Both the position numbers and the translations under genes were made by a program. DNA of 64,000 nt from M55B165 sp964423265 (lineage in GTDB: Bacteria; Actinomycetota; Humimicrobiia; Humimicrobiales; Humimicrobiaceae), in the NCBI GenBank assembly GCA_964423265.1, contig CAYREF010000002.1, positions 1 to 64,000 on the forward strand. Reading direction: 5' to 3'. This document shows, one piece after another, positions 25,206 to 34,661 of this stretch (its first letter is position 1; every line of letters starts with the position of its first letter). The notes below the pieces were generated by a model. That model was not told the origin of the DNA and ran no database searches. It saw only the letters and a program-made list of their open reading frames with translations.

Positions 25206-25833
25206 CAACAGAAAATACTGCCCCTGCAGTTAGGGCAGCCAGGTATTTTTTGGTTCTGTCTATAGAATTTGTAAATTTTTTAAATATGGAAAAAAATAAA
25301 ATTAAAACAATATAACTGCTAAATGCTACCAATCCAATTATGGAAAGAAATGACCACAGAACAATTATATGTCTATAGGTTAAAATAAAAAGAAGAGCGG
25401 CAAAGAATGCCGCTGCTATCCATATGGTAAATTTTTTCCTGCTTTCGAGGTAATATATATCTAAATTATTTTTTAAAATAACAATATTGGCTACAGGGAC
25501 TATGATTAAGGGTAAAAACCAGCCCGCCATAAAGCCGGTTATAAACCTTATAATATTACAGGAACCATAGATGCCTAAGCTCGAAATTGCAACCTCCAGG
25601 CCCATCACTAAAAATGCTGCCATTGATACATACAGAAGCTTTTTTGGGGGAAGTTTGGCTTTGTCCTTCCTGTCAATTGCCAGGAGGCATAAAACCGAAA
25701 ACATAAAACCTATATAGATTCCCGTACATCTTGAACATACCGGCATATATATGCCGCTTGAATAAAAAACCCTGGCCGGCTGTTGGTGGCAGAGACTCCC
25801 CCCTAAAAAATCTAATACTTTTATTAATACCAA
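25162..25833 (-). CDS. DUF2085 membrane protein (copy 1)
   Basis: 223 residues, about six membrane helices. The defining N-terminal signature is present: LCHQQPARVFY followed by MPVCSRCTGIYIGF (CxxCxGxY), perhaps a metal site. DUF2085 proteins have no established function. A second copy lies at 27925 with the same signature. It overlaps a DUF4190 gene by 10 bases and probably follows it in one transcript. Confidence 0.85.
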   Translation of the reverse strand: MVLIKVLDFLGGSLCHQQPARVFYSSGIYMPVCSRCTGIYIGFMFSVLCLLAIDRKDKAKLPPKKLLYVSMAAFLVMGLEVAISSLGIYGSCNIIRFITGFMAGWFLPLIIVPVANIVILKNNLDIYYLESRKKFTIWIAAAFFAALLFILTYRHIIVLWSFLSIIGLVAFSSYIVLILFFSIFKKFTNSIDRTKKYLAALTAGAVFSVVMLLLLSFLRRTLF

Positions 25834-26168
25834 TTTTTATACATCTGGGGCAATCGTAATATAGAGCTAATGCCAATAGTAAATATGCTAATTATCCCCC
25901 AAAGCAGGATAATTCCTCCTAAAATTAGCCCGATTATTGCCATTACTTTGCCTTTTTCGCTTGATATGCCCTTACTGATATTCCTAAGCTCAATTATGCC
26001 TAGAACCAGGGCCGCTGCCCCCAAAACAAAATTAAAAAAAGGAATCCAGCAGCATAGAATGCTTACAATGCCTAAAACCAGAGAAACAATGGCTAAAACC
26101 CCTATCTTGTCTTCTTTTCCCACTACTTCTGATTTTACTTCTTCCACTTCTTTTTCTTTTTCATTCAT
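25824..26168 (-). CDS. DUF4190 small membrane protein
   Basis: 114 residues. A charged N-terminus rich in E and K (about 1-18) is followed by two hydrophobic helices with LAIVSLVLGIVSIL and GAAALVLGIIELRNIS, then KGKVMAIIGLILGGI, typical of DUF4190. Function unknown. I chose the ATG at 26168, as GGAGGG is properly spaced, over the ATG at 26180. Confidence 0.83.
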   Translation of the reverse strand: MNEKEKEVEEVKSEVVGKEDKIGVLAIVSLVLGIVSILCCWIPFFNFVLGAAALVLGIIELRNISKGISSEKGKVMAIIGLILGGIILLWGIISIFTIGISSILRLPQMYKNWY

Positions 26169-26197
26169 TTTTCCCTCCATTGGCTAGTGATAAAAAT

Positions 26198-26860
26198 TTA
26201 GCTATATCCTAATTTTTGCATAAATTGGCTAAAATTTTTTTTAAATATTTCTTCAATTTCTTTCTTATTTAATCCTGCCCCCAGCCCTATTTTCTCCTGC
26301 AGCTCTTCGGTCAGTAAGTTATTATGTGAATGGGCATCGCTGTTTATTAAAAATTTTACTCCTGCTTCCCTTCCTGTTTTAACCACTCTCCCATTTCCCA
26401 GGTTATGGCCGTTTCTGGCTGTTATTTCTATATAAATGTCGTTTTTGGCTGCAGCCCTGACTTCCCTTTCTGTTAGAATTCCCGGGTGAGCTAAAATATC
26501 TACATAGGGACAATTTACTGCCTCCCAATTAGTGTTCTCTTCTACATCTTCTGCTATACTTTCTCCATGCACCACTACCAGCCTTGTTCCCCTGTCTTTA
26601 GCATATTTGGCCATCTCTTTTATGCTTTTTGCAGGAACATTGGTTAACTCTACTCCAGCAATAGCTTTTATATTCCAGTATTTATTGGCAAGCTCACAAT
26701 CTTTTTTTACATTTTCAATAATAAAATCTAGAGTTGCATAACTTGCATGGTCAGTAATTCCTATTCCCCCATAGCCGGAGGTGGTCGCACACCTAATTAA
26801 TTCAATGGGGCTATTTATTCCATCCGAAAATGTAGTATGGGTGTGAAAGTCAAATACCAT
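26198..26860 (-). CDS. PHP-domain phosphoesterase (histidinol-phosphatase-like)
   Basis: 220-residue PHP-fold metal-dependent hydrolase. Metal ligands visible are FHTHTTFSDG, GITDHA, GVELTN, VVVHGE, LAHPG and INSDAHSHNN, in the family order. Related proteins include YcdX/HisK-type phosphatases. No histidine biosynthesis genes are nearby, so substrate is open. It is divergent from an IMPase gene. Confidence 0.88.
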   Translation of the reverse strand: MVFDFHTHTTFSDGINSPIELIRCATTSGYGGIGITDHASYATLDFIIENVKKDCELANKYWNIKAIAGVELTNVPAKSIKEMAKYAKDRGTRLVVVHGESIAEDVEENTNWEAVNCPYVDILAHPGILTEREVRAAAKNDIYIEITARNGHNLGNGRVVKTGREAGVKFLINSDAHSHNNLLTEELQEKIGLGAGLNKKEIEEIFKKNFSQFMQKLGYS

Positions 26861-26978
26861 ATCTGTTTCCCTTCTATGCTGATAAAAGTTACCACTATTC
26901 TATCAATATAAAATTAATAAACCTATAATTTTATTGAAAGTTATAGTAAAATTTCAAATAAATTAAAAAAGGCTTGGG

Positions 26979-27923
26979 ATGGATGAAAAATTTATTATAG
27001 ATCTTTCTAATAATATAAGAGAGGCAGTGCTTCCCTATTTTGGAAAATCAAAATCAAAAAAGATTTCGGGAAAGTCAATAGGTGGCGACTCTACATTCTT
27101 GCTGGATGATATATCAGAAAATTTTCTAAAAACTTACCTTGAAAACAGCCTAGAAGATATTGCCTATTATTCAGAAGACAGGGGGCTGATAAAATTCGGC
27201 GATCCTGATAACCTGCTAATAATCGACCCCATTGACGGAACCAGGGCTGCTGCTTGCGGCTTTGAATCGAGCTGTATTTCAATTGCTCTATCTAAATTCT
27301 GCAAACAGCCCAGGATAAAAGACCTTAAAATGGCTTGTATCCAGGAATTGAAGTCGGGAAAAATTTTTTTTGCTGCCAAGAATAGAGGCGTAAAAATAAT
27401 TGCAAATGGCAAAAAGGCCAATCCCCGCCTGTCCAACCGCACGGAGATAGATTCGCTATTCTGGTCCATTGGCCTCAGGGGCAGGCCCATTGTCCCCCTT
27501 ATTAGCGTGCTGGAAGAATTAATTGACGTGTCGAATTTCAATGGCACCCTTTTTTATATGGGCAGCGCTTCTTTTTCCATAACCAGAATTGTTACCGGCC
27601 AGCTGGACTGCTATATAGATATAGGGCACAGGATGGTAACTGATTATCCCATAATTGAAAAAAATTATCTAAAAGTAGGCCAGGGTAGCATAATCAACAA
27701 TTACCCCTATGACATTGCTGCCGGCTACCTTATACTCAAAGAGTCTGGGGGCATTATTACTGACGCTTACGGTAAGGACTTAGATGAGCACCCTCTGATG
27801 GGAATAGGAAAAGAATACCAGTTGTCAACAGTGGCATCTTCAAACCCCAATCTCCACCGCATCCTTATCATGATGGTGGATAAGGGATTCAATAAATTGG
27901 AAGATAACATATTAAAATATTAG
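26979..27923 (+). CDS. Inositol monophosphatase family protein
   Basis: 314 residues with Li+-sensitive phosphatase features: YYSEDRG (the Glu of the 'E-E' metal motif), IIDPIDGTRAA (metal-binding DPIDGT) and a C-terminal YDIAAGYLILKESGGIITDAYG, which replaces the usual 'WDxAAGxLIxxEAGG'; here YD in place of WD. The substrate may be inositol phosphate, fructose bisphosphate or PAP. A weak AAAGG lies upstream. The following DUF2085 gene begins one base after the stop. Confidence 0.85.
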   Translation: MDEKFIIDLSNNIREAVLPYFGKSKSKKISGKSIGGDSTFLLDDISENFLKTYLENSLEDIAYYSEDRGLIKFGDPDNLLIIDPIDGTRAAACGFESSCISIALSKFCKQPRIKDLKMACIQELKSGKIFFAAKNRGVKIIANGKKANPRLSNRTEIDSLFWSIGLRGRPIVPLISVLEELIDVSNFNGTLFYMGSASFSITRIVTGQLDCYIDIGHRMVTDYPIIEKNYLKVGQGSIINNYPYDIAAGYLILKESGGIITDAYGKDLDEHPLMGIGKEYQLSTVASSNPNLHRILIMMVDKGFNKLEDNILKY

Positions 27924-27924
27924 C

Positions 27925-28608
27925 ATGATAAATTTTTTAATTGAAAAAGTAGGATTTGCCGTATGCCATCAAATTACCAGCCGGTGCCTTACCTTTGGAA
28001 AAATTAATTTGCCCATATGTGCAAGATGCAGCGGTATTTATTTAGGATTCTTAATTACGGCAGCAATACTATTCTCCATGTATCGGAGGAAGGAGAGCAA
28101 CCTCCCTCCCCTATGGGTTAAGATAGCCCTGGTTATATTTATAATTTCTACTATTATTGACGGCTTGCTCTCTTATCTTAATTTAATTCCCACCAATAAT
28201 AATATTAGGTTTGTAACCGGCTTTTTATGCGGTTCAGGGATTATGATTATAATTTATCCCGTATTTGTATTCCAGTATTACAGGCAAGCAAGCGAGAAAA
28301 AAATTTTTGCCAGTTTGTTAAAATTTATTGTATATATAGTAATAATTTCTGCTTTTATGGGGCTAACGCTTACCAGGTTTTCTATATTGGGTTACCTGTA
28401 CTACTATCTCAGTGCTTTTTCTGTGGTTTTTACCTTTTATTTTATAAACCTAACCATGATTCTCCTGGTTCCCCCTTTTGCTCAAAAGGCAAACAAGCTT
28501 GCTTCCAAGTACCTGGTGCTTCCTTCAGTGGCCGCAATAGGGTTTATGGTATTTGAGCTTTTTATCTCTTATAAAATACATCAGGTTGCAGCCAGCCTGG
28601 TTACATGA
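27925..28608 (+). CDS. DUF2085 membrane protein (copy 2)
   Basis: 227 residues, six or so helices, with the same signature as the copy at 25162: VCHQITSRCLTF and LPICARCSGIYLGF. Co-transcribed with the IMPase gene. The two copies are not adjacent and are divergent in the rest of the sequence, so duplication is old. Its end overlaps the converging PAP2-like gene by 8 bases. Confidence 0.85.
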   Translation: MINFLIEKVGFAVCHQITSRCLTFGKINLPICARCSGIYLGFLITAAILFSMYRRKESNLPPLWVKIALVIFIISTIIDGLLSYLNLIPTNNNIRFVTGFLCGSGIMIIIYPVFVFQYYRQASEKKIFASLLKFIVYIVIISAFMGLTLTRFSILGYLYYYLSAFSVVFTFYFINLTMILLVPPFAQKANKLASKYLVLPSVAAIGFMVFELFISYKIHQVAASLVT

Positions 28609-29191
28609 GATTCAAAAAATTATACCTGTTGAATATAAATAGGGCCACAATAGCAGAAATGGCTGCCCCCATTACAACCTGCATTATGGTATGTCTCTTT
28701 ATTTTCACCCTAGCCCATCCAATTAAGAGTATAAGCAGTAGCAGCAGGAGCATCCACCGCCCGAATAAAATATAAAAGGATATAGAAGTTATAGTTATCC
28801 AGCTGGTATGAAAGCTTATCTTCCAGAAGTAGGTAATGGTGGTAAGAATTACTGCATTAATGAGGCTTAAGGCAAATATTGCCTTTAAAAAAACTGGGGC
28901 CCCCAAAACGTAAAGTACAAAAAACCCCATTACATAGCTAATTATTGCTACAATTAGCGGCTTTATCCTGTTTTCTTTCTTGGGCAAATGGATATCGTAT
29001 ACCAGTTTTTTGCGAAATAATATGAATATGTAAAGAAAGGGTATAATGGTGGCAAAAATCAGACAGAGTATTGCCCAGCCTAGGGCTAGAAACACATTAT
29101 CCACTATCCTCAGGCAAATAATAATAAACACAGGAATTGATATATAGGAACCGTCAAATATATATGATAATGTTCTAGCAAATTTATTCAT
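28601..29191 (-). CDS. PAP2-like membrane protein
   Basis: 196 residues, five or six helices. WKISFHTSWITIT, GWARVKIKRHTIMQVVMGAAIS resemble the histidine motifs of membrane PAP2 phosphatases, as in lipid phosphate phosphatases that lack the first KxxxxxxRP motif. I chose the ATG at 29191 with TATAAT-like DNA and AGAAG just upstream; a longer frame starts at 29233. Activity uncertain. Confidence 0.65.
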   Translation of the reverse strand: MNKFARTLSYIFDGSYISIPVFIIICLRIVDNVFLALGWAILCLIFATIIPFLYIFILFRKKLVYDIHLPKKENRIKPLIVAIISYVMGFFVLYVLGAPVFLKAIFALSLINAVILTTITYFWKISFHTSWITITSISFYILFGRWMLLLLLLILLIGWARVKIKRHTIMQVVMGAAISAIVALFIFNRYNFLNLM

Positions 29192-29307
29192 GACTTCTAT
29201 TATAATCGAAACTCCTATACATTTTAAACACATATTTTTAAGCTGTTTATTGACAGCAAATTAAAAGAATGGTAGTTTTTAATCCTGTTTAGGAAATAGG
29301 GTAGAAA

Positions 29308-30474
29308 ATGGCTAAGCATCCACATTATATATATTTTGACCACAGCGCTACCACTCCCGTGCTGGATGAAGTTTCCGAACATGTAAATAAATATTTTACA
29401 AAAATTTATGGTAATGCTTCTGAACCGCATGCTCCTGGAAGAAAAGCAAAACTGGTTCTGGAAGAATCCAGGTCTGTGGTTGCCAGTGCCCTGGGAGCAA
29501 AACCAGGTGAAATAATTTTTACTGGCGGGGGGACTGAAAGCAATAATATTGCTATTTTCGGGACAACTGAAGCATGCAGAAAGAAGGGAAACCATATAAT
29601 AACCTCAGATATAGAACACCCTTCGGTGCAAATGCCCATAAAGTGGCTTGAGGGAAAGGGTTTTAAGATCACTTATATCCCAGTAGACAGGTATGGGATG
29701 GTGGATCCCGTAAAGGTAAAAAAAGCAATCACTGCCGAAACTGTCTTGGTTAGCATAATGCATGCTAATAATGTTTTTGGAACTATCCAGCCTATTGCAA
29801 AAATTGCTAGCTTCTTAAAATCTGAAAGAATAATATTCCATACTGATGCGGTGCAGAGTTTTTGCAATGTCCGCTCCAAAGTAGATGAGCTGGGTGTTGA
29901 TCTGCTTTCTGTTTCAGGCCATAAAATATACGGGCCAAAAGGTATAGGAGCACTATATATCAGGAAAGGGGTAAAAATTTCCCCTTTTATGTTCGGGGGT
30001 GGCCAGGAGCAAGGCATAAGACCAGGAACTGAAAACATACCTGGATTAGCAGGCCTAGCTAAAGCAACTGAAATAGCCCAAAAAAAATTAGTTGAGAAAG
30101 TGGTGAGATTGACCTTTCTAAGGGAGTACTTGATAGAAGGGATGCTTAAGAGAATAAACGGCATAAAATTATGTGGCCATCCAGTAAAAAGGCTTCCTGG
30201 TAACTGTAACTTTACCATTAAAGGTGTTACTGGCCAGGCCATGGTTTCAGAACTGGATAAAGCAGGTATTGCAGTTTCAGGAGGCTCGGCATGTTCTTCT
30301 TCCTCCGGGCAGCCCCCAGAAGCCCTGCTTGCCATGGGATTAAGCTGCGAAGAGGCATATGGGTCAATCAGGGTAACACTGGGGTTTGAAAACACCATAG
30401 AGGAAATTGATTACTTTCTGGAAGTGTTTCCAGCAATTGTGGAAAGCATCAAGGCAGACAATACCGTTTACTGA
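29308..30474 (+). CDS. Cysteine desulfurase
   Basis: 388 residues; a PLP enzyme that extracts sulfur from cysteine for Fe-S clusters and thio-cofactors. Motifs: YFDHSATTPV, TGGGTESNN, HTDAVQ, SVSGHKIYGPKGIGAL with PLP lysine, and GGSACSSSSGQPPEALLAMG with the catalytic Cys, characteristic of the NifS/IscS group. No iscU follows, but a SufT-like gene does, 75 bases downstream. It may serve tRNA thiolation as well. Confidence 0.95.
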   Translation: MAKHPHYIYFDHSATTPVLDEVSEHVNKYFTKIYGNASEPHAPGRKAKLVLEESRSVVASALGAKPGEIIFTGGGTESNNIAIFGTTEACRKKGNHIITSDIEHPSVQMPIKWLEGKGFKITYIPVDRYGMVDPVKVKKAITAETVLVSIMHANNVFGTIQPIAKIASFLKSERIIFHTDAVQSFCNVRSKVDELGVDLLSVSGHKIYGPKGIGALYIRKGVKISPFMFGGGQEQGIRPGTENIPGLAGLAKATEIAQKKLVEKVVRLTFLREYLIEGMLKRINGIKLCGHPVKRLPGNCNFTIKGVTGQAMVSELDKAGIAVSGGSACSSSSGQPPEALLAMGLSCEEAYGSIRVTLGFENTIEEIDYFLEVFPAIVESIKADNTVY

Positions 30475-30549
30475 TTCCATTAATTAACCATTTTAATTTA
30501 AATTAAAATTCTATTAGAATATAATCAACAATAAAAGCATGGAGGGAAT

Positions 30550-30867
30550 ATGGACAATAAAAAAATAACCGGTGAAGAGGTATATGAAGCCCTATCCGAA
30601 GTCTATGATCCTGAAATTCCCATAAACATTGTTGACTTGGGGTTGATATATAATGTTTCAGTGGATGAGAAAAACAATGTAGATGTTGATATGACCATGA
30701 CAGTCCGGGGATGCCCGATGCATGCCATGATTACCCAACAAGCCAAAAAGAAAGTAGAAGAACTTGAAGGCGTGGGCAATGTTAATGTTAAGCTGGTATG
30801 GGACCCCCCTTGGACTCCAGATAGGATTTCAAAAGAGGCCAAGAAAAAGCTACAAAAAAGGGGGTAA
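30550..30867 (+). CDS. SufT/MIP18-like (DUF59) Fe-S assembly factor
   Basis: 105 residues of the DUF59/MIP18 family, including DPEIPINIVDLGLIYNV, TMTVRGCPMH with the conserved Cys and WDPPWTPDRIS at the end. Such proteins help mature Fe-S enzymes. GGAGGG precedes the ATG. The stop (TAA 30865-30867) lies 2 bases before the proposed ATT start of nadE. Confidence 0.92.
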   Translation: MDNKKITGEEVYEALSEVYDPEIPINIVDLGLIYNVSVDEKNNVDVDMTMTVRGCPMHAMITQQAKKKVEELEGVGNVNVKLVWDPPWTPDRISKEAKKKLQKRG

Positions 30868-30869
30868 GG

Positions 30870-32606
30870 ATTACATCTTTAAGGCTATATGCAGCCCAAA
30901 TAAATCCTACTGTTGGGGACTTTGAAGGCAATTACAAAATAATTAAAAACTTTATAGATGACGCCAAAAGCAAACAGGCAGACATTATTGCTTTTCCGGA
31001 GCTGTCACTGACCGGTTATCCCCCTGAAGATTTGCTTTTAAAGCCGGCTTTCATTGAGGATAACTTAAAATATTTAGAAAAGGTGAAAGAGCTCTCTGAA
31101 AATATTGTAGTAATATTGGGCTTTGCCAACAGGGACCAGTACTTATATAATTCAGCGGCAGTAATGCACAATGGACAAATAGTTTCTACCTATAACAAAC
31201 AATTCCTTCCAAATTATTCAGTTTTTGACGAGGAGAGGTATTTTCAGAAAGGCAGCAAAAATTTGGTTTATGCACTTGGGGATATCCTGGTAGGGGTAAA
31301 CATTTGTGAAGATATTTATTATTCTTCTGGTCCCACCAAAGCTCAGGCTATATTGGGTGGAGCAAAATTAATCATTAATATTTCTGCTTCTCCATACCAT
31401 ATAGGCAAAAGCTTTGAAAGGGAAAAAATACTTTTTACCAGGGCAGTGGATAATAGGGTTAATATAATGTATGTAAACATGGTTGGGGGCCAGGATGAGC
31501 TTGTGTTTGACGGCAGTAGCTTAATAATGGATGAAAAAGGCCAAATCCTAGCAAAAGCCAAATCTTTTGATCAAGATGCAGTGGTGTTTGACCTTGATAC
31601 TTCCAATGTTGCAACTTCCAGGCTCCAGGATCCAAAATACAAAAATCAGCGGTCTAAAATGTCTGAAAAAGATACTCCTGTGTTCATAGTGAATATTAAA
31701 CATAGCATAAAGGATAAAAAAAAGCTGGCCATTAAAAAAGAGAGCAATCACACATATATTAAAGAACAAGAAGTGTTTAAAGCATTAATGCTGGGCACCA
31801 GGGATTATGTTCTAAAGAATATATTCAAGAAAGTAGTACTGGGCTTAAGCGGAGGCATAGACTCGGCACTGGTCGCTACAGTTGCCGCGTTTTCCCTGGG
31901 TAAGGAAAATGTTACTGCAGCTATGATGCCTTCTTTGTTTTCTTCTGAATCCAGTATAAAGGATTCTGAAAAATTAATTAAAAACCTGGGAATAAATAAA
32001 GTAACCATTCCTATAACTGGAATCTACAAAAGCTACCTTGAAAGCCTAAAGGGACAGCTAAAAACAGGGGAAATAAATATAACAAAGGAAAATATCCAAG
32101 CCAGGGTTAGGGGAAATATCCTGATGGCCATAGCAAATGAATATAACTGGCTAGTGCTCGCCACTGGAAACAAAAGCGAGATTAGCGTCGGGTACTGCAC
32201 TCTATATGGAGATATGGTAGGGGGATTTTCTCCCATTAAGGACGTTTATAAAACAATGGTTTACAGCATCTGTAAATATATTAACAAAAGATACAATGGA
32301 TTAATTCCTGAGAATATAATATCCAAAGCCCCTTCAGCAGAATTAAAACCTGAGCAGAAGGATGAAGACAGTCTACCAAAATACGGGCTTCTGGACTCTA
32401 TCCTTAAGGCTTATATAGAAGAAGAAAAGAATTTTTCTGAGATAATAAATATGGGTTTTGAAAAAGAACTGGTAAAATCAGTAATTAATATGGTTGATTT
32501 TAATGAATATAAGAGAAGGCAAGGTGCCCCAGGTATAAAAATTACTTCCAGGGCATTTGGAAAAGACAGGAGATATCCCATAACTAATAAATTTAAATTG
32601 CCTTAA
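30870..32606 (+). CDS. nadE: Glutamine-dependent NAD+ synthetase, apparent ATT start
   Basis: 578-residue two-domain enzyme making NAD+ from deamido-NAD+ with glutamine. Residues 1-265 are a nitrilase-fold amidase: catalytic E44 (FPELSLTGYPPEDLL), a Lys in YNKQFLPNY and the Cys in VGVNICEDIYY. Residues of about 300-560 are the ATP pyrophosphatase domain with LGLSGGIDSAL and ATGNKSEISVGY. Between the upstream stop (30822) and a TTG at 31032 there is no ATG, GTG or TTG. The TTG would delete E44. ATT at 30870, 5 bases after GGGGG and just past the sufT-like stop, restores the normal N-terminus (LRLYAAQINPTVGDF). Confidence 0.93.
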   Translation: MTSLRLYAAQINPTVGDFEGNYKIIKNFIDDAKSKQADIIAFPELSLTGYPPEDLLLKPAFIEDNLKYLEKVKELSENIVVILGFANRDQYLYNSAAVMHNGQIVSTYNKQFLPNYSVFDEERYFQKGSKNLVYALGDILVGVNICEDIYYSSGPTKAQAILGGAKLIINISASPYHIGKSFEREKILFTRAVDNRVNIMYVNMVGGQDELVFDGSSLIMDEKGQILAKAKSFDQDAVVFDLDTSNVATSRLQDPKYKNQRSKMSEKDTPVFIVNIKHSIKDKKKLAIKKESNHTYIKEQEVFKALMLGTRDYVLKNIFKKVVLGLSGGIDSALVATVAAFSLGKENVTAAMMPSLFSSESSIKDSEKLIKNLGINKVTIPITGIYKSYLESLKGQLKTGEINITKENIQARVRGNILMAIANEYNWLVLATGNKSEISVGYCTLYGDMVGGFSPIKDVYKTMVYSICKYINKRYNGLIPENIISKAPSAELKPEQKDEDSLPKYGLLDSILKAYIEEEKNFSEIINMGFEKELVKSVINMVDFNEYKRRQGAPGIKITSRAFGKDRRYPITNKFKLP

Positions 32607-32667
32607 GACACTCTATCTGGTTAAATTTTTAGCTAATTATGTTATTTTTACTTTTAAAGTTTTAGAC

Positions 32668-33321
32668 ATGGAAATATTATTACACTCAAAAAATAAAAAT
32701 AATATTGAAAATATCCAGAAATTAATAAAAGGATCCCTAGTAGTAAATGTTGCTAAAGAAAATGAGTTAGATAATTTGAAAAAATATCAGCTGCTTCTGG
32801 TTGATATAACTGGCAAAGACTCTGGTCCTCCTTTTCTAAAAAATTATACCACTGCCATAAACAAGGCCAAAATTCCTACTATACTAATCCTTAAAAGAAG
32901 CCAGCTTAACTTGCTTGACGGTCTCGACTTTTTGTTAGATGACTTTGTCTTAGAAAAACAGGTTACCAGTGAATTAGAGTCCAGAATAAGGCTTACCCTT
33001 TTTAACAAGAAGGGAATTTCCCTAAAGAACAGCATAGTAGTTGACAGTCTGGTATTAAACCTTGATAAATACGAGCTAATGGTTGACAAGCAGCCAATAG
33101 AGCTTACCTTCAAGGAATATGAGCTGCTAAGGCTGCTTTTAGAAAATCAGGACAAGGTCTTTTCCAGGAAAAAACTTCTCTCTATTATCTGGGAGTATGA
33201 CTATTATGGCGGCAGTAGGACTGTTGATGTCCATATTAGAAGGTTGCGCTCAAAACTTCCCTCCCCCTACCACCTTATGATAAAAACTGTAAGGAATGTC
33301 GGTTACATGTTCTCTTCTTAA
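32668..33321 (+). CDS. Atypical OmpR-family response regulator, GlnR-like
   Basis: 217 residues. The receiver domain (1-115) keeps D46 (LLLVDITGKD), but the acidic pocket normally DD or DE after strand 1 reads ILLHSKN and the conserved Lys region is changed. It is therefore unlikely to be phosphorylated in the usual way, as in actinobacterial GlnR. Residues 120-215 are a winged-helix DNA-binding domain (LTFKEYELLRLLLEN, SRTVDVHIRRLRSKL, RNVGYMF). No kinase gene adjoins. It is 87 bases upstream of amtB in the same direction; GlnR in actinobacteria controls amtB-glnK and glnA, so a nitrogen regulator is inferred. Confidence 0.8.
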   Translation: MEILLHSKNKNNIENIQKLIKGSLVVNVAKENELDNLKKYQLLLVDITGKDSGPPFLKNYTTAINKAKIPTILILKRSQLNLLDGLDFLLDDFVLEKQVTSELESRIRLTLFNKKGISLKNSIVVDSLVLNLDKYELMVDKQPIELTFKEYELLRLLLENQDKVFSRKKLLSIIWEYDYYGGSRTVDVHIRRLRSKLPSPYHLMIKTVRNVGYMFSS

Positions 33322-33323
33322 AG

Positions 33324-33361
33324 TTTACAAAGATTTAACCTTCCCTTAACTTTCTTGAAAT
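33324..33361 (+). promoter_or_regulatory. Candidate GlnR-like operator upstream of amtB
   Basis: TTTAC (33324), TTAAC (33335), TTAAC (33346) and GAAAT (33357) recur with an exact 11-base period, the spacing known for GlnR/PhoP-type tandem sites. The first 16 bases, TTTACAAAGATTTAAC, differ by one base from a site upstream of glnA. It ends well ahead of AT-rich -10-like sequences near 33366-33377. Confidence 0.55.
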
Positions 33362-33408
33362 AATTTAATATTAGAATGTCTCCAATTAAATAAAAACAGG
33401 AGGCGTTT

Positions 33409-34650
33409 ATGGACACGATTTGGATTCTGCTGGCTACTTTTTTAGTTTTTTTCATGCAGGCAGGGTTTGCAATGGTAGAAGTTGGCTTTACCAGGGCTAA
33501 AAATGCAGTAAATATTTTAATGAAGAATTTAATGGATTTTTCTCTTGGAGTATTGGTATTTTTCTTTTTAGGCTACGGGCTGATGTTTGGAACAGATATT
33601 GGGGGGTTTATTGGAAGAGACGGTTTCCTGCTTTCTATTATCAACCCTGCCAATACAAGCAACTTTGCCTTATGGATTTTCCAGGCTGTTTTTGCAGCAA
33701 CTGCAGCCACCATCGTTTCAGGGGCTATGGCAGAAAGAACCCGGTTTAGGAGTTATCTGGTTTATACAGTTTTCTTAACAGCGTTAATTTACCCAATAGT
33801 GGGACACTGGATTTGGGGTGGCGGGTGGCTTTCTTCTTTAGGGATGATTGATTTTGCAGGTTCAACAGTTGTCCATTCGGTGGGAGGCTGGGCTGCCCTT
33901 GCTGGAGCTCTTATTTTAGGTCCAAGATATGGCAAATATGGACCTGATGGCACCTCGAGAGCTATTCCCGGCCACAACATATCATTGGCCGCATTAGGCG
34001 TATTTATATTATGGTTTGGCTGGTTTGGCTTTAACTGCGGCTCCACATTATCCGGTTCCAGCCAGGCATTATCCACGGTGGCAGTTACCACAACTTTAGC
34101 TGCTGCCAGTGGGGCCACGGCTTCTATGTTTTTTGTATGGGTAAGATACAAAAAGCCAGACGTATCTATGACCTTAAACGGGGCTTTAGCGGGACTGGTA
34201 GCAATAACTGCCGGCTGCGCAGTAGTTTCCCCGTTTAGTGCCATTATAATTGGTATTATTGCTGGAGTTATTTGCCCAGTATTTGTAGAAATATTTGACA
34301 AGAAATTAAGAATAGATGATCCTGTTGGCGCTATTTCAGTCCACGGCATTTGTGGGGCTTTTGGCACTCTTGCTGTAGGTTTATTCGCCCAGGCGGATTA
34401 TGCAGAAATTGGCGGGTTTGGCAATATATCTGGTCTTTTCTTCGGCGGAGGAGCAGGTCTTCTTCTCACCCAGCTTATAGGAGTTATAAGTGTTTTTGCC
34501 TGGACCTTCGGGAGTATGCTATTAATTTTCTTTGTTCTAAGTAAAATTATAGGCCTAAGAGTTTCTAGGGAAACTGAGTTAAAAGGGCTAGATATAGAAG
34601 AGCATGCGATGGAAGCTTACTCAGGATTTCAAATATTTAACAATGATTAG
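33409..34650 (+). CDS. amtB: Ammonium transporter
   Basis: 413-residue Amt family channel importing ammonium. About eleven helices. Signatures: DTIWILLATFLVFFMQAGFAMVE, VVHSVGGWAALAG and SVHGICGAFGTLA with the twin pore histidines, WFGWFGFNCGS and AGCAVVSPFSA. The N-terminus has no signal peptide, beginning directly at TM1. AGGAGG precedes the ATG. glnK follows after 11 bases, as in most amtB-glnK pairs, where PII plugs the pore when nitrogen is plentiful. Confidence 0.97.
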   Translation: MDTIWILLATFLVFFMQAGFAMVEVGFTRAKNAVNILMKNLMDFSLGVLVFFFLGYGLMFGTDIGGFIGRDGFLLSIINPANTSNFALWIFQAVFAATAATIVSGAMAERTRFRSYLVYTVFLTALIYPIVGHWIWGGGWLSSLGMIDFAGSTVVHSVGGWAALAGALILGPRYGKYGPDGTSRAIPGHNISLAALGVFILWFGWFGFNCGSTLSGSSQALSTVAVTTTLAAASGATASMFFVWVRYKKPDVSMTLNGALAGLVAITAGCAVVSPFSAIIIGIIAGVICPVFVEIFDKKLRIDDPVGAISVHGICGAFGTLAVGLFAQADYAEIGGFGNISGLFFGGGAGLLLTQLIGVISVFAWTFGSMLLIFFVLSKIIGLRVSRETELKGLDIEEHAMEAYSGFQIFNND

Positions 34651-34661
34651 AGGAGGAAACT

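Noticed and set aside
32668..33321. Canonical phosphorylated PhoB/PhoP regulator
   Set aside because: Acidic pocket and Lys are not conserved, no kinase gene is adjacent, and the neighbours are nitrogen rather than phosphate genes.
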